Shown here: positions 32,201 to 42,800 of the stretch, in pieces
Layout: each line of letters begins with the position of its first letter
How positions within the stretch are numbered: position 1 is the first letter of the stretch
DNA from: Formicarius rufipectus
Taxonomy: Eukaryota > Chordata > Aves > Passeriformes > Formicariidae
NCBI GenBank assembly: GCA_013399695.1
Contig: VXAU01004747.1
Coordinates: forward strand, 1,526,173 to 1,590,172
DNA length: 64,000 nt
Reading direction: 5' to 3'
Notes under the pieces: generated by a model
What the model saw: only the letters and a program-made list of their open reading frames with translations
Database searches by the model: none
Told to the model about the DNA's origin: nothing
Translations under genes and position numbers: made by a program

Positions 32201-34637
32201 TGCCAGCCACCATCCCTGTGGAACCAGAGCTGCTCATGGCTTACACAGAAGAACACAGGGTGCAGAAGATGGCAAGACCTTTCCTGACTTCAGTAATGAA
32301 GGTGCCCTTCTGATTTTGTCCCATAAAACACTCGCCTTCTCCTGGTCTGTATGCTAGTGCCTGAAAGATCTGCAGCTTCAGGGAAAACAGGCACCTATCT
32401 CCCTGAACTCATCGGGGAAAATTCAGGCTTGCACGAGCAAGCGGGAGGGAGCACATGGGGAAACACATAGCTCCAGCAGCTAAGAATTAAGGCTACAGAG
32501 AGAAAAACAGTCCACAGTGAGTGGCAGCAGTCCCACTGGCATCTGGTGATGGGAGAAGGCAAGATGCAATGACAGGGGATGAGAAACGGGGTCTGGGTGT
32601 CCCAGGGTCTGACCCCTCCCTAAGCACAGTATCTCCTTCCCAGGAGGTGGGGGTGACAACCAAAAAAAGATGCAGTGGCAGGCGAGTGGAAGGGGAGTCA
32701 GGAGGCTGGCGGAGGCAGTATTGATCCTGTCAAGGTGCCAGCACTTCCTCAGGCAACACGGGGGGAGGTGCGGGCACACAGCAGCACACAGCCAGGCTCT
32801 CTGCCAAGGAAGGGGCACAGCATGGATCCCCCCAAAACTGCCTCGCATGTCTCCTCCATTCCTCAAAACAACGCTCCTCCAAGCAGGGGTGGTCAGCCTC
32901 TGCTCCCCTGGTTGGATGAAAGATGCAGGGTGAGTCTGGGGATGAGGTGCAGCGGGTTCAGATTTGGGGTGCAGCACCAGTGGCTGCCCAAGTTCCAAAC
33001 AGGCAGGGAAAGAAAGGTGCCCCAGGGGAAGGAGAGAGGGTGTCCTCCTGGGAGGTTGCAATCCAGGCAGCTCCCTGATGATCCCAGTGATCATTATTTC
33101 CTCCAGCCCCGCTTTTTTTTTTTTTAAAAAAGCTAAAATCTCTTAAAAAATGCCACAAAAATGCATTTCCCTCCAGTCTCTATGTCCTCACTGTGAAGAT
33201 GCAAAGTAGATCCTCAAAACGGGGAGAGAAGTGTGTATCGAGCAGGAGGGAGAGAGGCAGATGCACCGATGGCCACAGCAGCAGGACAGGAGTGGGGAGA
33301 GACACAGGGGGTCCCCACTGTCAAAACGTGCCTGACGCCTTGACCTTCTCCTGCCAGCCCTGTGCTCAGTACCAGGAATGGACTGAAAAGCCAGAGGCAG
33401 GAGCCACAGGGTGTGTGGGGTCCCGGAAGAGACTGCCCAACTTTCTGCTGGAGGGTGAGGTCCAGGGGGTGTGCAGTGTGAACTCACCCTGCAAGGGTGA
33501 TGTCCCACCCCGGTGCACAGAGGCAGACAGCAGGGCACACCCATGTACACACAACACAAGCCGGTGCAGCAGCCACAGTGGAACTGTCTTTGCCATCTCC
33601 TTTCCCCCTCCACTGCCAGCGAATCTGAGACTAAAGGGACTGCAGTCCACAGTCACCCCATGCATAGTCAGACCCAGTCTCACCTTTCATGGGCATTGGG
33701 AACCACAGATATGTTTTGAGGGAGAAAGCCACATCCTGTAGTTCTCATGTCACCCACCCCACTGGCTGGTGGGTTGGCACTCCTGAGTCAGGGACATGCC
33801 TCCTCAAGAGATGGAGCAGGTCATTTTGGGAGAGGATGGGTGTACGACCCCACCCCTTTTTGTGGAGACTGTCCTGGCTGGCAGCCCTCCCTGCCAGGAC
33901 AGGTTGGAGGGCTGTAGCCAACCCACCCCCTGGTGTCTCAGCATGCTGGGACAGGGGGTTTGGTGATCACACACCCTCTTGGCAGTCCTACGGTGAAGCC
34001 AGGGCTCACCCTACTCAATGGGCTAGGAATATGAGCTGCCACCCCTGGGGAGACCAAGTGGGGAAGGTGGGGGGACTGGACCCCTTTACCTGGAGACGGT
34101 CATCTCTGTTTGGGGACCCTGTGCCTTCTCCAGGCCCAGCTTGGTGAAGATGCCCACCAGCACCATGATGGCCACCACGCCGCAGATGATGTAGACGATC
34201 ATGTTGGTCTTGTCACGAGTGGGGTCCTCGGGGGTCTCGTCCACCCGGGCAGGTGGCTGGCCCGTGTTGACCCAATTGGGAGTGTCGTAGTTGGAGCAGC
34301 CACTCTGGTCCAGCCGCCCGGGCTTGAACTGGCAGCAGAAGCGGTACCCGCAGGTTCCGCAGCAGTACTGGTAGATGCCGGCGTTGCAGTTGAACGGCGG
34401 GTCCCACTGCCCCATCACGTCGTAGTACCCGCGGCAGCGGTCTCCCCCCGGTGGTGCCGCTCCTGTGGGCGCGGGGGCCGTGGTCTCCGGCGGTGGTGCC
34501 TGGCTGCTGTTCCCGCTGTCCCCGGGCCCCCCGGTGCTGGGCTCGCCGCTCCACACCCGGCCCGGCTCCAGCAGCACCAGGCAGCAGATACCCACGACGT
34601 AGCTCGGCTCCATCCGCCCGCGGCTCCGGGGGGCCAT
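25937..34637 (-). CDS. SHISA8: Shisa family member 8 (CKAMP44-like)
   Basis: Single-pass type I membrane protein; Shisa6-9 relatives are AMPA-receptor auxiliary subunits at synapses. Four exons (34637-34090, 27132-27008, 26903-26763, 26253-25937) join in phase to give 376 residues. A signal peptide with core YVVGICCLVLL is at ~13-23, a possible N-glycan site at N43, and a Pro/Thr-rich linker follows. The Shisa cysteine domain is 68-114: C68, C84, the CCGTC cluster at 92-96, C101-C102 and C114. TM is ~146-165 (MIVYIICGVVAIMVLVGIFT). The tail carries DYTSYTTLK and ends SKTEVTV; the final EVTV is the PDZ-binding end described in CKAMP44. The location next to SREBF2 and the - orientation match the mammalian SHISA8 locus. 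A start 8 codons downstream (MEPSYVV, 34613) is equally possible, since both ATGs have a C at -3 and G at +4. Confidence 0.93.
26390..26590. repeat. Degenerate minisatellite in SHISA8 intron 3
   Basis: Alternating blocks of the type (A)TTGGCTGGGAAGTGC / ATCCTGGGTGCCC / ACTGGGCAGTGCAG recur with drifting spacing of about 40-75 bases. Copies are diverged and not in a fixed frame. It leaves an unusually long open frame on the minus strand, but that frame is not the one used by exons 3 and 4. Confidence 0.5.
26763..26903 (-). CDS. SHISA8: SHISA8 exon 3
   Basis: Acceptor ctgtccttccag, donor TTGGAG|gtgagt. It encodes residues 225-271: DKPPLNNAVAIAPSLGRPHS and SAPDYTSYTTLKV. The DY-SY-TLK motif is shared with Shisa6/7/9-type tails. 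Confidence 0.9.
27008..27132 (-). CDS. SHISA8: SHISA8 exon 2
   Basis: Acceptor cctttacccag, donor AGCACAG|gtaagg. It encodes residues 183-224: RTLTDLLKQPGHSPSENMDS then LMGGVQVPLGEGMARGPPRN. Cytoplasmic tail just after the membrane helix; the phase fits both neighbours. Confidence 0.9.
28380..28960 (+). mobile_element. CR1-type LINE 3' fragment
   Basis: The sequence carries hallmark CR1 phrases: AAAAAGGACCTGGGGATCCT, ATGAGCCAGCAGTGTGCCCT, GTGAGGCCACATCTGGAGTG, GGAGAGGCTGAGAGAGCTGG, ATCTTATCAATGTATGTGAG. It is the 3' part of the reverse transcriptase ORF and the tail, 5'-truncated, broken by stops and heavily diverged, so inactive. It lies in SHISA8 intron 1, antisense to that gene. CR1 elements are abundant in birds and reptiles. 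Confidence 0.93.
29036..29054. other. Assembly gap (19 N)
   Basis: A run of 19 ambiguous bases in SHISA8 intron 1, in GC-rich sequence shortly after the CR1 fragment. The true gap length is unknown. Confidence 1.
29270..29490. promoter_or_regulatory. AT-rich island in SHISA8 intron 1, possible regulatory element
   Basis: Sharp drop in GC against its surroundings, with homeobox-like and GATA-like words (GATAACGATTAACAACAG, TCTTAATGAGC, CCAGATAAATCC) and no coding frame. The look is that of a conserved non-coding element, but I cannot test conservation. Confidence 0.3.
33112..33132. repeat. Poly(T)/poly(A) tract
   Basis: A run of T followed by A6 in SHISA8 intron 1. No element body is recognised beside it, so it is treated as simple sequence. 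Confidence 0.8.
34090..34637 (-). CDS. SHISA8: SHISA8 exon 1 (signal peptide, Shisa domain, TM)
   Basis: It encodes residues 1-182 and ends CTCCAG|gtaaag, in phase 2. It holds the whole ectodomain and the membrane helix. It is very GC-rich because it is inside the promoter CpG island. The reading frame stays open upstream of the chosen Met but runs into an N at 34770 and low-complexity sequence, so the upstream extension is rejected. Confidence 0.93.
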
Positions 34638-34639
34638 CC

Positions 34640-35150
34640 GGGCGAGGAGGCGAGTTAGAGCCGCTCGCCTTGGACCGGCCGCATGGCCGCCGAACAGTCC
34701 CGCTGGAGGAGAAACGGGCAGGGGAGGAGGGGGTGCGTAATGGAGGGAAGGCAAAAAAGGGTGGACGAANGTCGGCGGCGGCCGCCCCATCGCCGCGCCT
34801 CTGCCCGCGCCTCCCGGCACCGCGCTCCGCCGAGGAGACAGGGACGAGAGGGAAGGGAAAGCCAGAGAAAGCTCCTCGCACCAGGGCGGGAGGAGCAGGA
34901 GGAGGAGGAGGAGGAGGAGTGCGGGGGAGAGAGGGAGGGAGCCGGCGCGGCCAGCGAGGCGCGGGGGGCTCGGCTCCCCCGCCGCCTGACAGCCTCCGAA
35001 GGAAACCGGAGAAGGTCCTTCACCGAGTCCTCTGCCAGGCTCCCCGCCGCCACCGGGCGGCAGGACACCCGCCCTCCCCGTCGGGCAGCCGCCGCGGGCG
35101 GCCGAGCACGCGTGGCATCCGTCTCACGCTGTCCGCCTACCCCCGAGTAT
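34640..35150 (-). promoter_or_regulatory. SHISA8: SHISA8 CpG-island promoter and 5' UTR
   Basis: Very CpG-dense sequence upstream of the SHISA8 start on the minus strand, continuous with the GC-rich first exon. It contains a (GGA)n run at 34889-34919 and one N at 34770. No TATA box is evident. The long plus-strand frames through it (to 35290) are a by-product of high GC. Confidence 0.7.
34889..34919 (+). repeat. (GGA)n microsatellite
   Basis: About ten GGA/AGG units with one early interruption, inside the SHISA8 promoter island. Confidence 0.9.
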
Positions 35151-36399
35151 CTCCCATCCCTGACGTGGGACCCCAGCTCGCCTGGACGGGAGCTGTGGGG
35201 CCGCGGGATGGCACTTCGGGGTGCAGAAGGGGCGTGTGTTGGGAGGACAGAGCCCCCGGCATGGTGGAGTGTTCTCCTGCAGCCCCATAGCTAGGAAACA
35301 TGCAGGGAAGGGGGAAAGCAGCAGCTTCAGTCCCTTTTGAACATCAGAGCATCTCCCAAGGGGAGTTGTGCACAGGGGCGCTGCAGGATGGGCGAAGTGG
35401 AGTGCTGCTGGGGCACCCTTAGAAACTCATCCTCCCGAGAGCTGCAATGATTTTAAGCGATCCGCTAGCTGGTCCCATGTTTGGGCTTCAAAGCCTGGAG
35501 CTCTCTGGGTTATATGTACCCACTGTTCTGGTCTCTGGCTGGTGCCATCCATAAAGGTGGTACTCATCCTCACTGCCAGAGCTCCTCTCCCCAGAAGGGC
35601 AGGATTTGCTTCTCCTGTTCTGGGACCATTGCAGCAAGAGCAGGGTGGGAGAAATAGAAGTGCCTTCAGGCTCCTTGCACAGCACTAACATGTTGTATAG
35701 CCTGGAACAAGGGTGGCTAGGACAAGGGGCAGAGACGCATGGGAGCTGCAGCTGCAGCCTCATTGTTTGCGGACAGTCCTGAATCCTGCACCAGGGAAGG
35801 GCAGCAAATCCAGCATCACTGCACTTCTTGGCCAAATAATGCTTCATAGGAGAGAAACAGAATAATGCTTTGTCCTTTCTTGCCCTGTCAGTGTTCTAAC
35901 CTAGAGAATGGGGCTGCCTGTGTGATACACAGTGCCAGCACAGGAGTTCCCAGCCCCCAGGCAAGGGGTGATACAAAAAGGCATTGTAATGATGGGGATG
36001 GAATACCTGAGAGGTGCCTCCAGGCCAACACTGAAATCCCATGGACCAGCCTGTCCCCAGGACCTATGCCTTACCTGCCACACCACAAGTGGCAGGCTGA
36101 GGGTCTCACACGGGATGAAACACTCCAATATTGTCCTGCCTGTGCATCATGGTGATGCAATGTTTCAGGCAGGAGCTTTACACAAACAGCTTTCCCCCAC
36201 AATGTTAAAACGCTGCTGTGCTTTGCTGGGAGATGGATTTAGGGGATAAAATATCCTTCCCCCAGTCACTAAGCCCGAGTCCTGCAGGCCACCGGCCGCT
36301 TCCCATCTGGAGGCTGGCAAAAGTCAAAGACACTGAAAACACTGATGAGGAGAGCAGCTGGAGCCCGGGACACGTCCGATCGGCCCCCAGTGCTGCAAT

Positions 36400-36880
36400 C
36401 TAATAGAGATCCATTAGGTAAGGTAGCTTGTAGCCCCCAGAGCTTCCTGAAAGAGATAGAAAGCTAGTGAGGCGAAAGAAAACTGTGCGTCTCCAAAAGC
36501 CACACTTTCCGAGGATCTCGGAGGGGCTCCTTGATGAAAGGTCCCATCGGCTGCAAGTTGCAGACATGGGGGTCGTTAGCACTAATAGCCAACAGCAGCA
36601 TCGGCCTTGAGAGAAGCTGTGCAAGCAAAATTTGCAGCTGCCCAGGTAATGCCAGCAATCGTTTCCCAGGCACCGGGTGATTGCTCCCGACGTGTGTGCG
36701 AGCAGAGCTGCCCCGGGGGCTCCAAGGGTTTAACACACTGTTAATAGGCAGAGCGAAAAACTGGCCAAAATTGGAGAGTTTGCTGGAAAATGGTTGCCTG
36801 GCGTGACCTGGGAGAAAGGGAACTGTTTTAAGGGAGGGGGAAGGATGTTTATCGAGTGTGAAGCATCCGATTTAAAGGGT
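36400..36880. promoter_or_regulatory. AT-rich block upstream of SHISA8, possible enhancer
   Basis: It includes ATAGAGATCCATTAGGTAAG, TCGTTAGCACTAATAGCCAA and TGTTAATAGGCAGAGCG. Composition and word content resemble conserved vertebrate non-coding elements. It lies about 1.8 kb upstream of the SHISA8 start. This is inference only. Confidence 0.25.
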
Positions 36881-39689
36881 CTCCGGGAGCGAGAAGGAGA
36901 GAGGAAGAGCCGCTCGCAGGCGTTAGCTGCGTGCACCAACCCAGAAGGAAACAAAACCCAAGGCACAGTGCGGAGGAGCATCCCCCCGGCACGTCCCCGG
37001 CGCGCAGGGCCGGCAGGGGCTGGCTCCGTGCAGTGCTGGCACCAGGGGCTGCAGCCTGCAGCCCTTCTGAGCCGTCAGCTCATCTTTGTCAAATAAGTGA
37101 CCCAGCCACAAGCTGCATCCCCAAAGGGAGGGGGCTGCGGGAGGGAAATCCTATAACCCGGCACCTACGCTCTCGCATTCCTGGGAATCAGCGGCAGGAC
37201 CCGCAGGAAAATTGAGGTCATCGGGGACCTCTAGAAAAAAAGCAAAGGACTTGCAACATCAGCGGGCACTTCTAGGGACAGGGATCTGGGAGAAGAGCTC
37301 CGTTAAACTCTGACCATCAGCCTCGGAGGATGTCACGGAAATATTCCCTGTAGTGACAATGCCACCCGGACTACAGAAGGGTGTCTCTGTGCCTGCAGAA
37401 ATAGGATACAGGCGGTTCAACACCGAATGGGGAGGGATACACTGAGCGCTGACACCGTAAACAGACTGTTTCTGGCAGGGCATGGTGATCTGGAGAAGAT
37501 CCTCTCTGTCACAGCCAGAAAGCCCAACAGACCCAGATCTCTGCTGGTCATGGGGGTGCAAGCCTGACAGAGCTGCCAGGCTCTTGCCTGAGGAGGAGGA
37601 GGGAGCCATCACCATCATCAATGTGAAGCAAAGCTATGGGAGCCTCCTGAGGAAATCCAGCCAAGGGTGTTTGGAACCCCAAAGCTACTCAGGGAGCCCC
37701 TCCTAGGGAACTAGAGACATTTGCGCCAAAAAGTGATTTTTACCATGCAGGACTGAGGTGGGCTCTGGGCTGAGGAGTGAATGGAGGAAAGAATTCTGTT
37801 GTGGGGTGGATGGATGCCCCATGCCAAAGGGCTGTGCTGGCATAAGAGGGTCCCAGCACCTCCTGCTAGGGTGCTGGGGAGTGCTGCCAGAGTGGGTTTT
37901 GCTGCTTGCAAATCAGCAGCTAATACCCAACATCATCAGCTGGGAAGAGCTGAAGGCGAAACAAAGCTGTCAGGAAAAGCTTCCAGCATGCGCTGCAATG
38001 CTGTCCCCTGCCTGAAGGCAGAGGAGAGGCAGAGGTCCTGCCACTGTCCCTGGCGGTATGTGGGGTACTGGCATACCCCATACCTCCCACCATCCCTCAG
38101 GATAGACCAGAGAAACCTGCTGCCCTCCAAAACTTCAGCTACTGAAGCTGGTTCTAGTCCAGCCAGGGCTAGAGCTGGGGAGGTCTCTCCTTGCACTGGC
38201 CCTCTATAAGGGAAATGTCTTTGGCCATCAGCATCCCATAGGGAAGTTCTGAGTTTTCTCAGACCCATTGTCTAGGAATGGAATAAGGAATTTCTGGGAT
38301 TGAGTGCTGGGCTAACATGCAGTAAGGTGCTGCTCCCCGCCACACATTGTCATGGGCTCAATGGATTAGGGAACCCGAAGGAGATCTTGGGCTACTGATG
38401 TCAGAAAGCTAAAGCAGAGTAAAGTTGAATGCACTAAGAGAGTCACAGTCTGAGTCCAGAGCAGCTGCCATTCACCCAATTTTCAGCCCAGTGTACACAA
38501 GGGTTTTATTCTCCTGCCTGTGCTTGATGCTCTGGCTGTAAAACGGCTGTAAAAGAACAACTGTGCCTCATAACGGCTTATAGAGAACACAGAAGCATAT
38601 GTGCCTTTACCATTACCATCATAATTGCAAACATTCAAAAGTTGAGATTTGCAAGCTCCCAGCTTCCCAAAGGCGGCTGGATTCGAATCCAAATGACATC
38701 CAGAGGAATCAGGAGAAAATCAGCTCAAAGCAAGGGCTTATTTTTAATTTATGCCGCAGTATGGGAAAGCAGGATCTGGGCTGGCAGCCTGATCTCCCTC
38801 AGCTGCCACTCTTAGAGGGCAGCCGTGCCCCCAGGTACAGCCACAGAGGCCCATGAGTATCAGCTGTGACCACCCCAGTCTGGCTGCATATGGACTTTGC
38901 ATTCAAAATTAAACCCAGAGATAGAACTGGTAAATGGTGCCCCTGTGCAGGCACTCAGTACTCATCAGCTCACTAGCTCAGGAGTTTTGCCAGCACAGTC
39001 TGGAGACTGTTTTGTGGTTGGGTGCATGGTCTTTGCAGTTTCCTTTACAATCATCCAAGCTTCAGGGCAGCCAGTGGGATGTTGAACCCAAAACTGTCCC
39101 ATCGGCAGTGTCCGCAGGCAAAGCAGGAGTGGCCTAGCCTCAAACCTCCCTTCCACGCTGGGCTTGTGCAGGTGACCCTTGCCACGCTCCTGGGTAGAGC
39201 CTGAGCATCCTCTGCTTTCTTGTTTAGAGCAAGTTTACACTGTGTTTTCAAGCATTAAAAGGCCATATAAGCACTTGGAGACAGTGATGCACAGCCCAGC
39301 TTACCTAGCAGTGCAGTGGCATCCCTGGCTATGCTCCCCCTCCCCACCACCTCTGCTCTCAACCCTGACCACCCTTCATGTAAGGTGCTGATTCAAACCA
39401 CAGTCATTTAGGGCAAACCACATCCACACGGAGAAGGGATGATAGCGGCCATCCCGTTTGGGGTGTCTCCCGGACCGGAGGAAACAGCTGTGTATGAAGG
39501 GGCGGGTCTACTGCAGACTGGATGGAAGGCAGCGGGGCCAGAACTGGGCTGCTTTTGTCCACTGTGGAGCAATAAAAACCAGACTGTGGAAGCCAAAGTG
39601 ACCTCGTGCTTGATTACCTGAGATGGTGGTAGTGGGGGTGAGCTCTTGGTGTTTGCAGGAATGGGGGATTTAGGGCACCTGTTCCGGCG

Positions 39690-39880
39690 GCTGAGGCAGG
39701 GTCTGCAGGAGGAGGCCATATGGCCGGGAGCGCCGTGCTGCGTGCGGTCCCGGCGTCAGACCGGCAGCAGCGGGCAGAGCCTCTCCTCGGGAAGGGCGGC
39801 CGTGCCAAGCACAGGCTCTGGCACAGGTGCCGGCCGGCTGCCAGGTACACTCAGGTGCTGCGGGCGGCTCGGAACCTGCA
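39690..39880. promoter_or_regulatory. Orphan CpG-rich patch
   Basis: Clustered CpGs (GGAGCGCCGTGCTGCGTGCG, GGTGCCGGCCGGCTGCCAGG) in otherwise CpG-poor intergenic DNA. Frames of 70-100 codons are open on both strands, as expected from high GC; none has a known motif. It could be an unannotated promoter or simply GC-rich DNA. Confidence 0.3.
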
Positions 39881-42800
39881 GGGAGGGATGCCTCCATGCA
39901 AACCAGCTGTCCTTCCTCGTCCCTTGGAACCAGGAGACACGTAGGGGCTCATGACCCCCACTCAGCACAGGTCTGGGACAGGTGGATGCAACTATGTGTG
40001 AGGTTGTAGTGGGGTGTTAAGTGTTGATGAAATCTTTTCTTCTACATGGACATTTCAACATGGAAACAGGATGTTTCTAGTGGAACATTGGTAGCAGGAG
40101 CATATCCACCTCCTCTGCCTGCTCTGCCCTCTGTCGGGAGACAGGCTCCTCCAGCAGGGATGTGGAGAGGCTCAGCATCCCCCTCCTCTCATGATAACCC
40201 TTTTTCAGCAATGGCTGGCTCCAGACTTCCTACTCCTGCCGTTTCTTGAGTTGCAGAGGGGTGAAAAAGCAACCAGGGAAGTGTCCTGAGAAAGAGGAGT
40301 ATTTGGCAGAGATCAGGGAAAGCTTGTGAGCAGAACGGGGCAAAAAAGACCCTTAATTAAAACCAGAGAAGGGGAGGGGATGCCCAGAGTGTGAGGTTTG
40401 CTTTTCACATGGCAAAGAACAAGAGTGAACAGAAAGGTAAAGTGAACACAGAGGTATGGATGTGCAATCCCCGTGCATCACCTCTGCACAAAGTGGTGTG
40501 CTACCTTTGGGACCATCACTTTACTCAGCTGCCTTTCCACAGGCACTGGTACGTGCCAAGCTGCCTCTTCCCCTTTCTAGCAATGGGCAGCAGGCTGTCT
40601 TTGCCCTTGGCTTCCCAAAAGTGGTCCCAGGATGTACATGCTATCCCTTTGATGTCTCTTTTCTCTGGATTACAGAGGAAGGAGAGGGCTTTGCTATCAG
40701 AGGGCTGGCTGTGGGCAGAGCTCCCTGGCCCGCTGGGAGCCTGTGGGCTCTCGAGCCAGCTTCATTTTGGCATGATCCGCCTTTGCAAGTGAAACCTGCT
40801 GAAGATGGCCCAATCCTATTAGTGGCAGGGATTTGCTTCAGGTCTCCTACCATTACCCTGATGATATTTCACTGTGCAATAAGCCTCTATCTTTTGGGAG
40901 ACTAAAAATCAAGTGCACTGCTTTCCCCTGTAGGAACTGTCCCTGTGCCATGCCGGCAGCAGCCTCGCTGCGGCAACCAGGAGTCACCTTGATGCTCCTA
41001 CCAGATATGTCATTTTCCTTCTGCCTCCAAAATCCCAGCCCAAGGACAGGACAGGACAGATGTGACCAGCAGCAGGGCTTTAGGTGAAACATGTCCTGTG
41101 TTTATCACCCAGGAAGAGCAAATTAGTGAGCAGCTCTTAGACCAGCAGAAGGACAACTGGTGGGTGCACCCACCCCTGAGAAATAAGAGACCAGGGGACA
41201 GTGAAAAGTCCTGCTGTCAGAGACACAGGAGGATCTGTGGAAGATCTTGGGGGCAAGAAAGGAAAAGAAAAGAGGAGAGATACTAGCTCCCAACAAGTAA
41301 TTTTAAATATCTATGTGAGGTTTGCAAAGTGTCAAAGCCAGAAGAGAGGCTACTACCTGCAGCTCCACAAAGGACAGAGTAAGAGAGTTAATATGCAATG
41401 GGAGGAATAGGACTAAAATAAGAAGAACAGGAGAAAACCTGAAAATCCAGACAGTGAGATCTATGTGGCTATAGATATGTCTCAGGCTAGAGCAAAAGAA
41501 ACATCATTAAAAAATACTAAAACCAGCAGAGTGGCATCAGGGGATCTCACGTCTGCAACTGTCTGAGCATGACATCAGGGTGCAAGTGAAAGGGACTGTG
41601 AAAACTCCCGTGTCAGCTGTTAACATTGGATGGAAGGGAAGGTTTGTGATCCAGTAGGGAGAGCTGTGTTCGGAACTCCCAGGTATTAATCCTCAGTCAT
41701 CACTTCTCTTGGAGGACCAGTTCACAATTTCATATTTGTTGCAGAGAGAGCTGTCTCTGATGTCCCCCAAATGGGGCTCTCACTGCTGGACATCGTCTTG
41801 TCACAAGAGCCCCTGGACATGCTGGTTTCCCTCTGGTGCTGCCCTTTGCTTTCTGCCCCTCACTCTCTGTTTCAGGATGCACTTTCAGTCTTTTGCAGGC
41901 AGAGAATGATGATGGCCATGCCCTGGTCAGTGATGGGCTGGAGAAAGGGGTGTAAATGCGGGGATGCAATTGCCATACTAATTTTTAAAGCTTGCCAATA
42001 TTTCTTGCAACCAATTCAGGTAATTGCAAATAGGAGGTGAAAAATAAACTCTTGTCATCTCCCAGGAATGGATTTTCCCTCCACCAACATCAGCACGGAG
42101 AGTACAGCAGGCCTGGGCCAGGTCCAAATTAGGTGTAAAACTCTGAGCCACCATCCTTTTTAAGAATGGAGCAGCTGGAAGGGATGGGACTGGAGATGGG
42201 GAGCTGTGCACTGAGCTGGGAGCTGAGAGAGGAACATGGCCAGAGGATCCCTTCACCCAAGTCCGACTTGGGACATGGGAAGAGGGAACCACCCCCTAGG
42301 CAGAACCAAGCTGGCCCAGGAAACTGCTTCCCAGCCTACCCCAGAGCTGCCATGTTACTACAGATGTGTCACTGAGGACAGCATGGCCAGAAGCATCACC
42401 TGTTTCTTCTCTCTTGGCATTTAGGATACTGAGACCAGATTTTGGGCTTCTGATTTTGGGAGGCGTGCAGGATGCAGAGTGCTAAAGGTTTGCAAATGTG
42501 GGACCTCTCTTACCCCAGTTTGCCCCTCTTGAGTGAAGGCTGGAGATGCTGTTTCATGGGGAAGGTTGACAGCTCAAGGCTGCTCTAGCTAAAATATTTC
42601 TAACACTTCAGGAGAAGGAGGAAAGCCCAGACACTTGCACCATCCTGCAGCAGAAAAGTGGTAGCTGCATCAGAGGTATCAAAGGGCTCTTTGGAGGGGC
42701 AAGGGATGTTGTAGTATTGATCTCACATTTAGATATTTAGCTCACATTTCCAGATTGTCCTTTAGCCCTGAACAGGAGCTTGCTGGCTGCTTGGTGACAG

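Noticed and set aside
34638..34820. N-terminal extension of SHISA8
   Set aside because: The frame is open but reads low-complexity, contains an N, and would place 60-70 residues before an obvious signal peptide.
34451..35290. Long open frames on the plus strand across the SHISA8 promoter
   Set aside because: Antisense to SHISA8 exon 1 and its CpG island; Arg/Gly/Pro-rich translation typical of GC-rich DNA; interrupted by an N.
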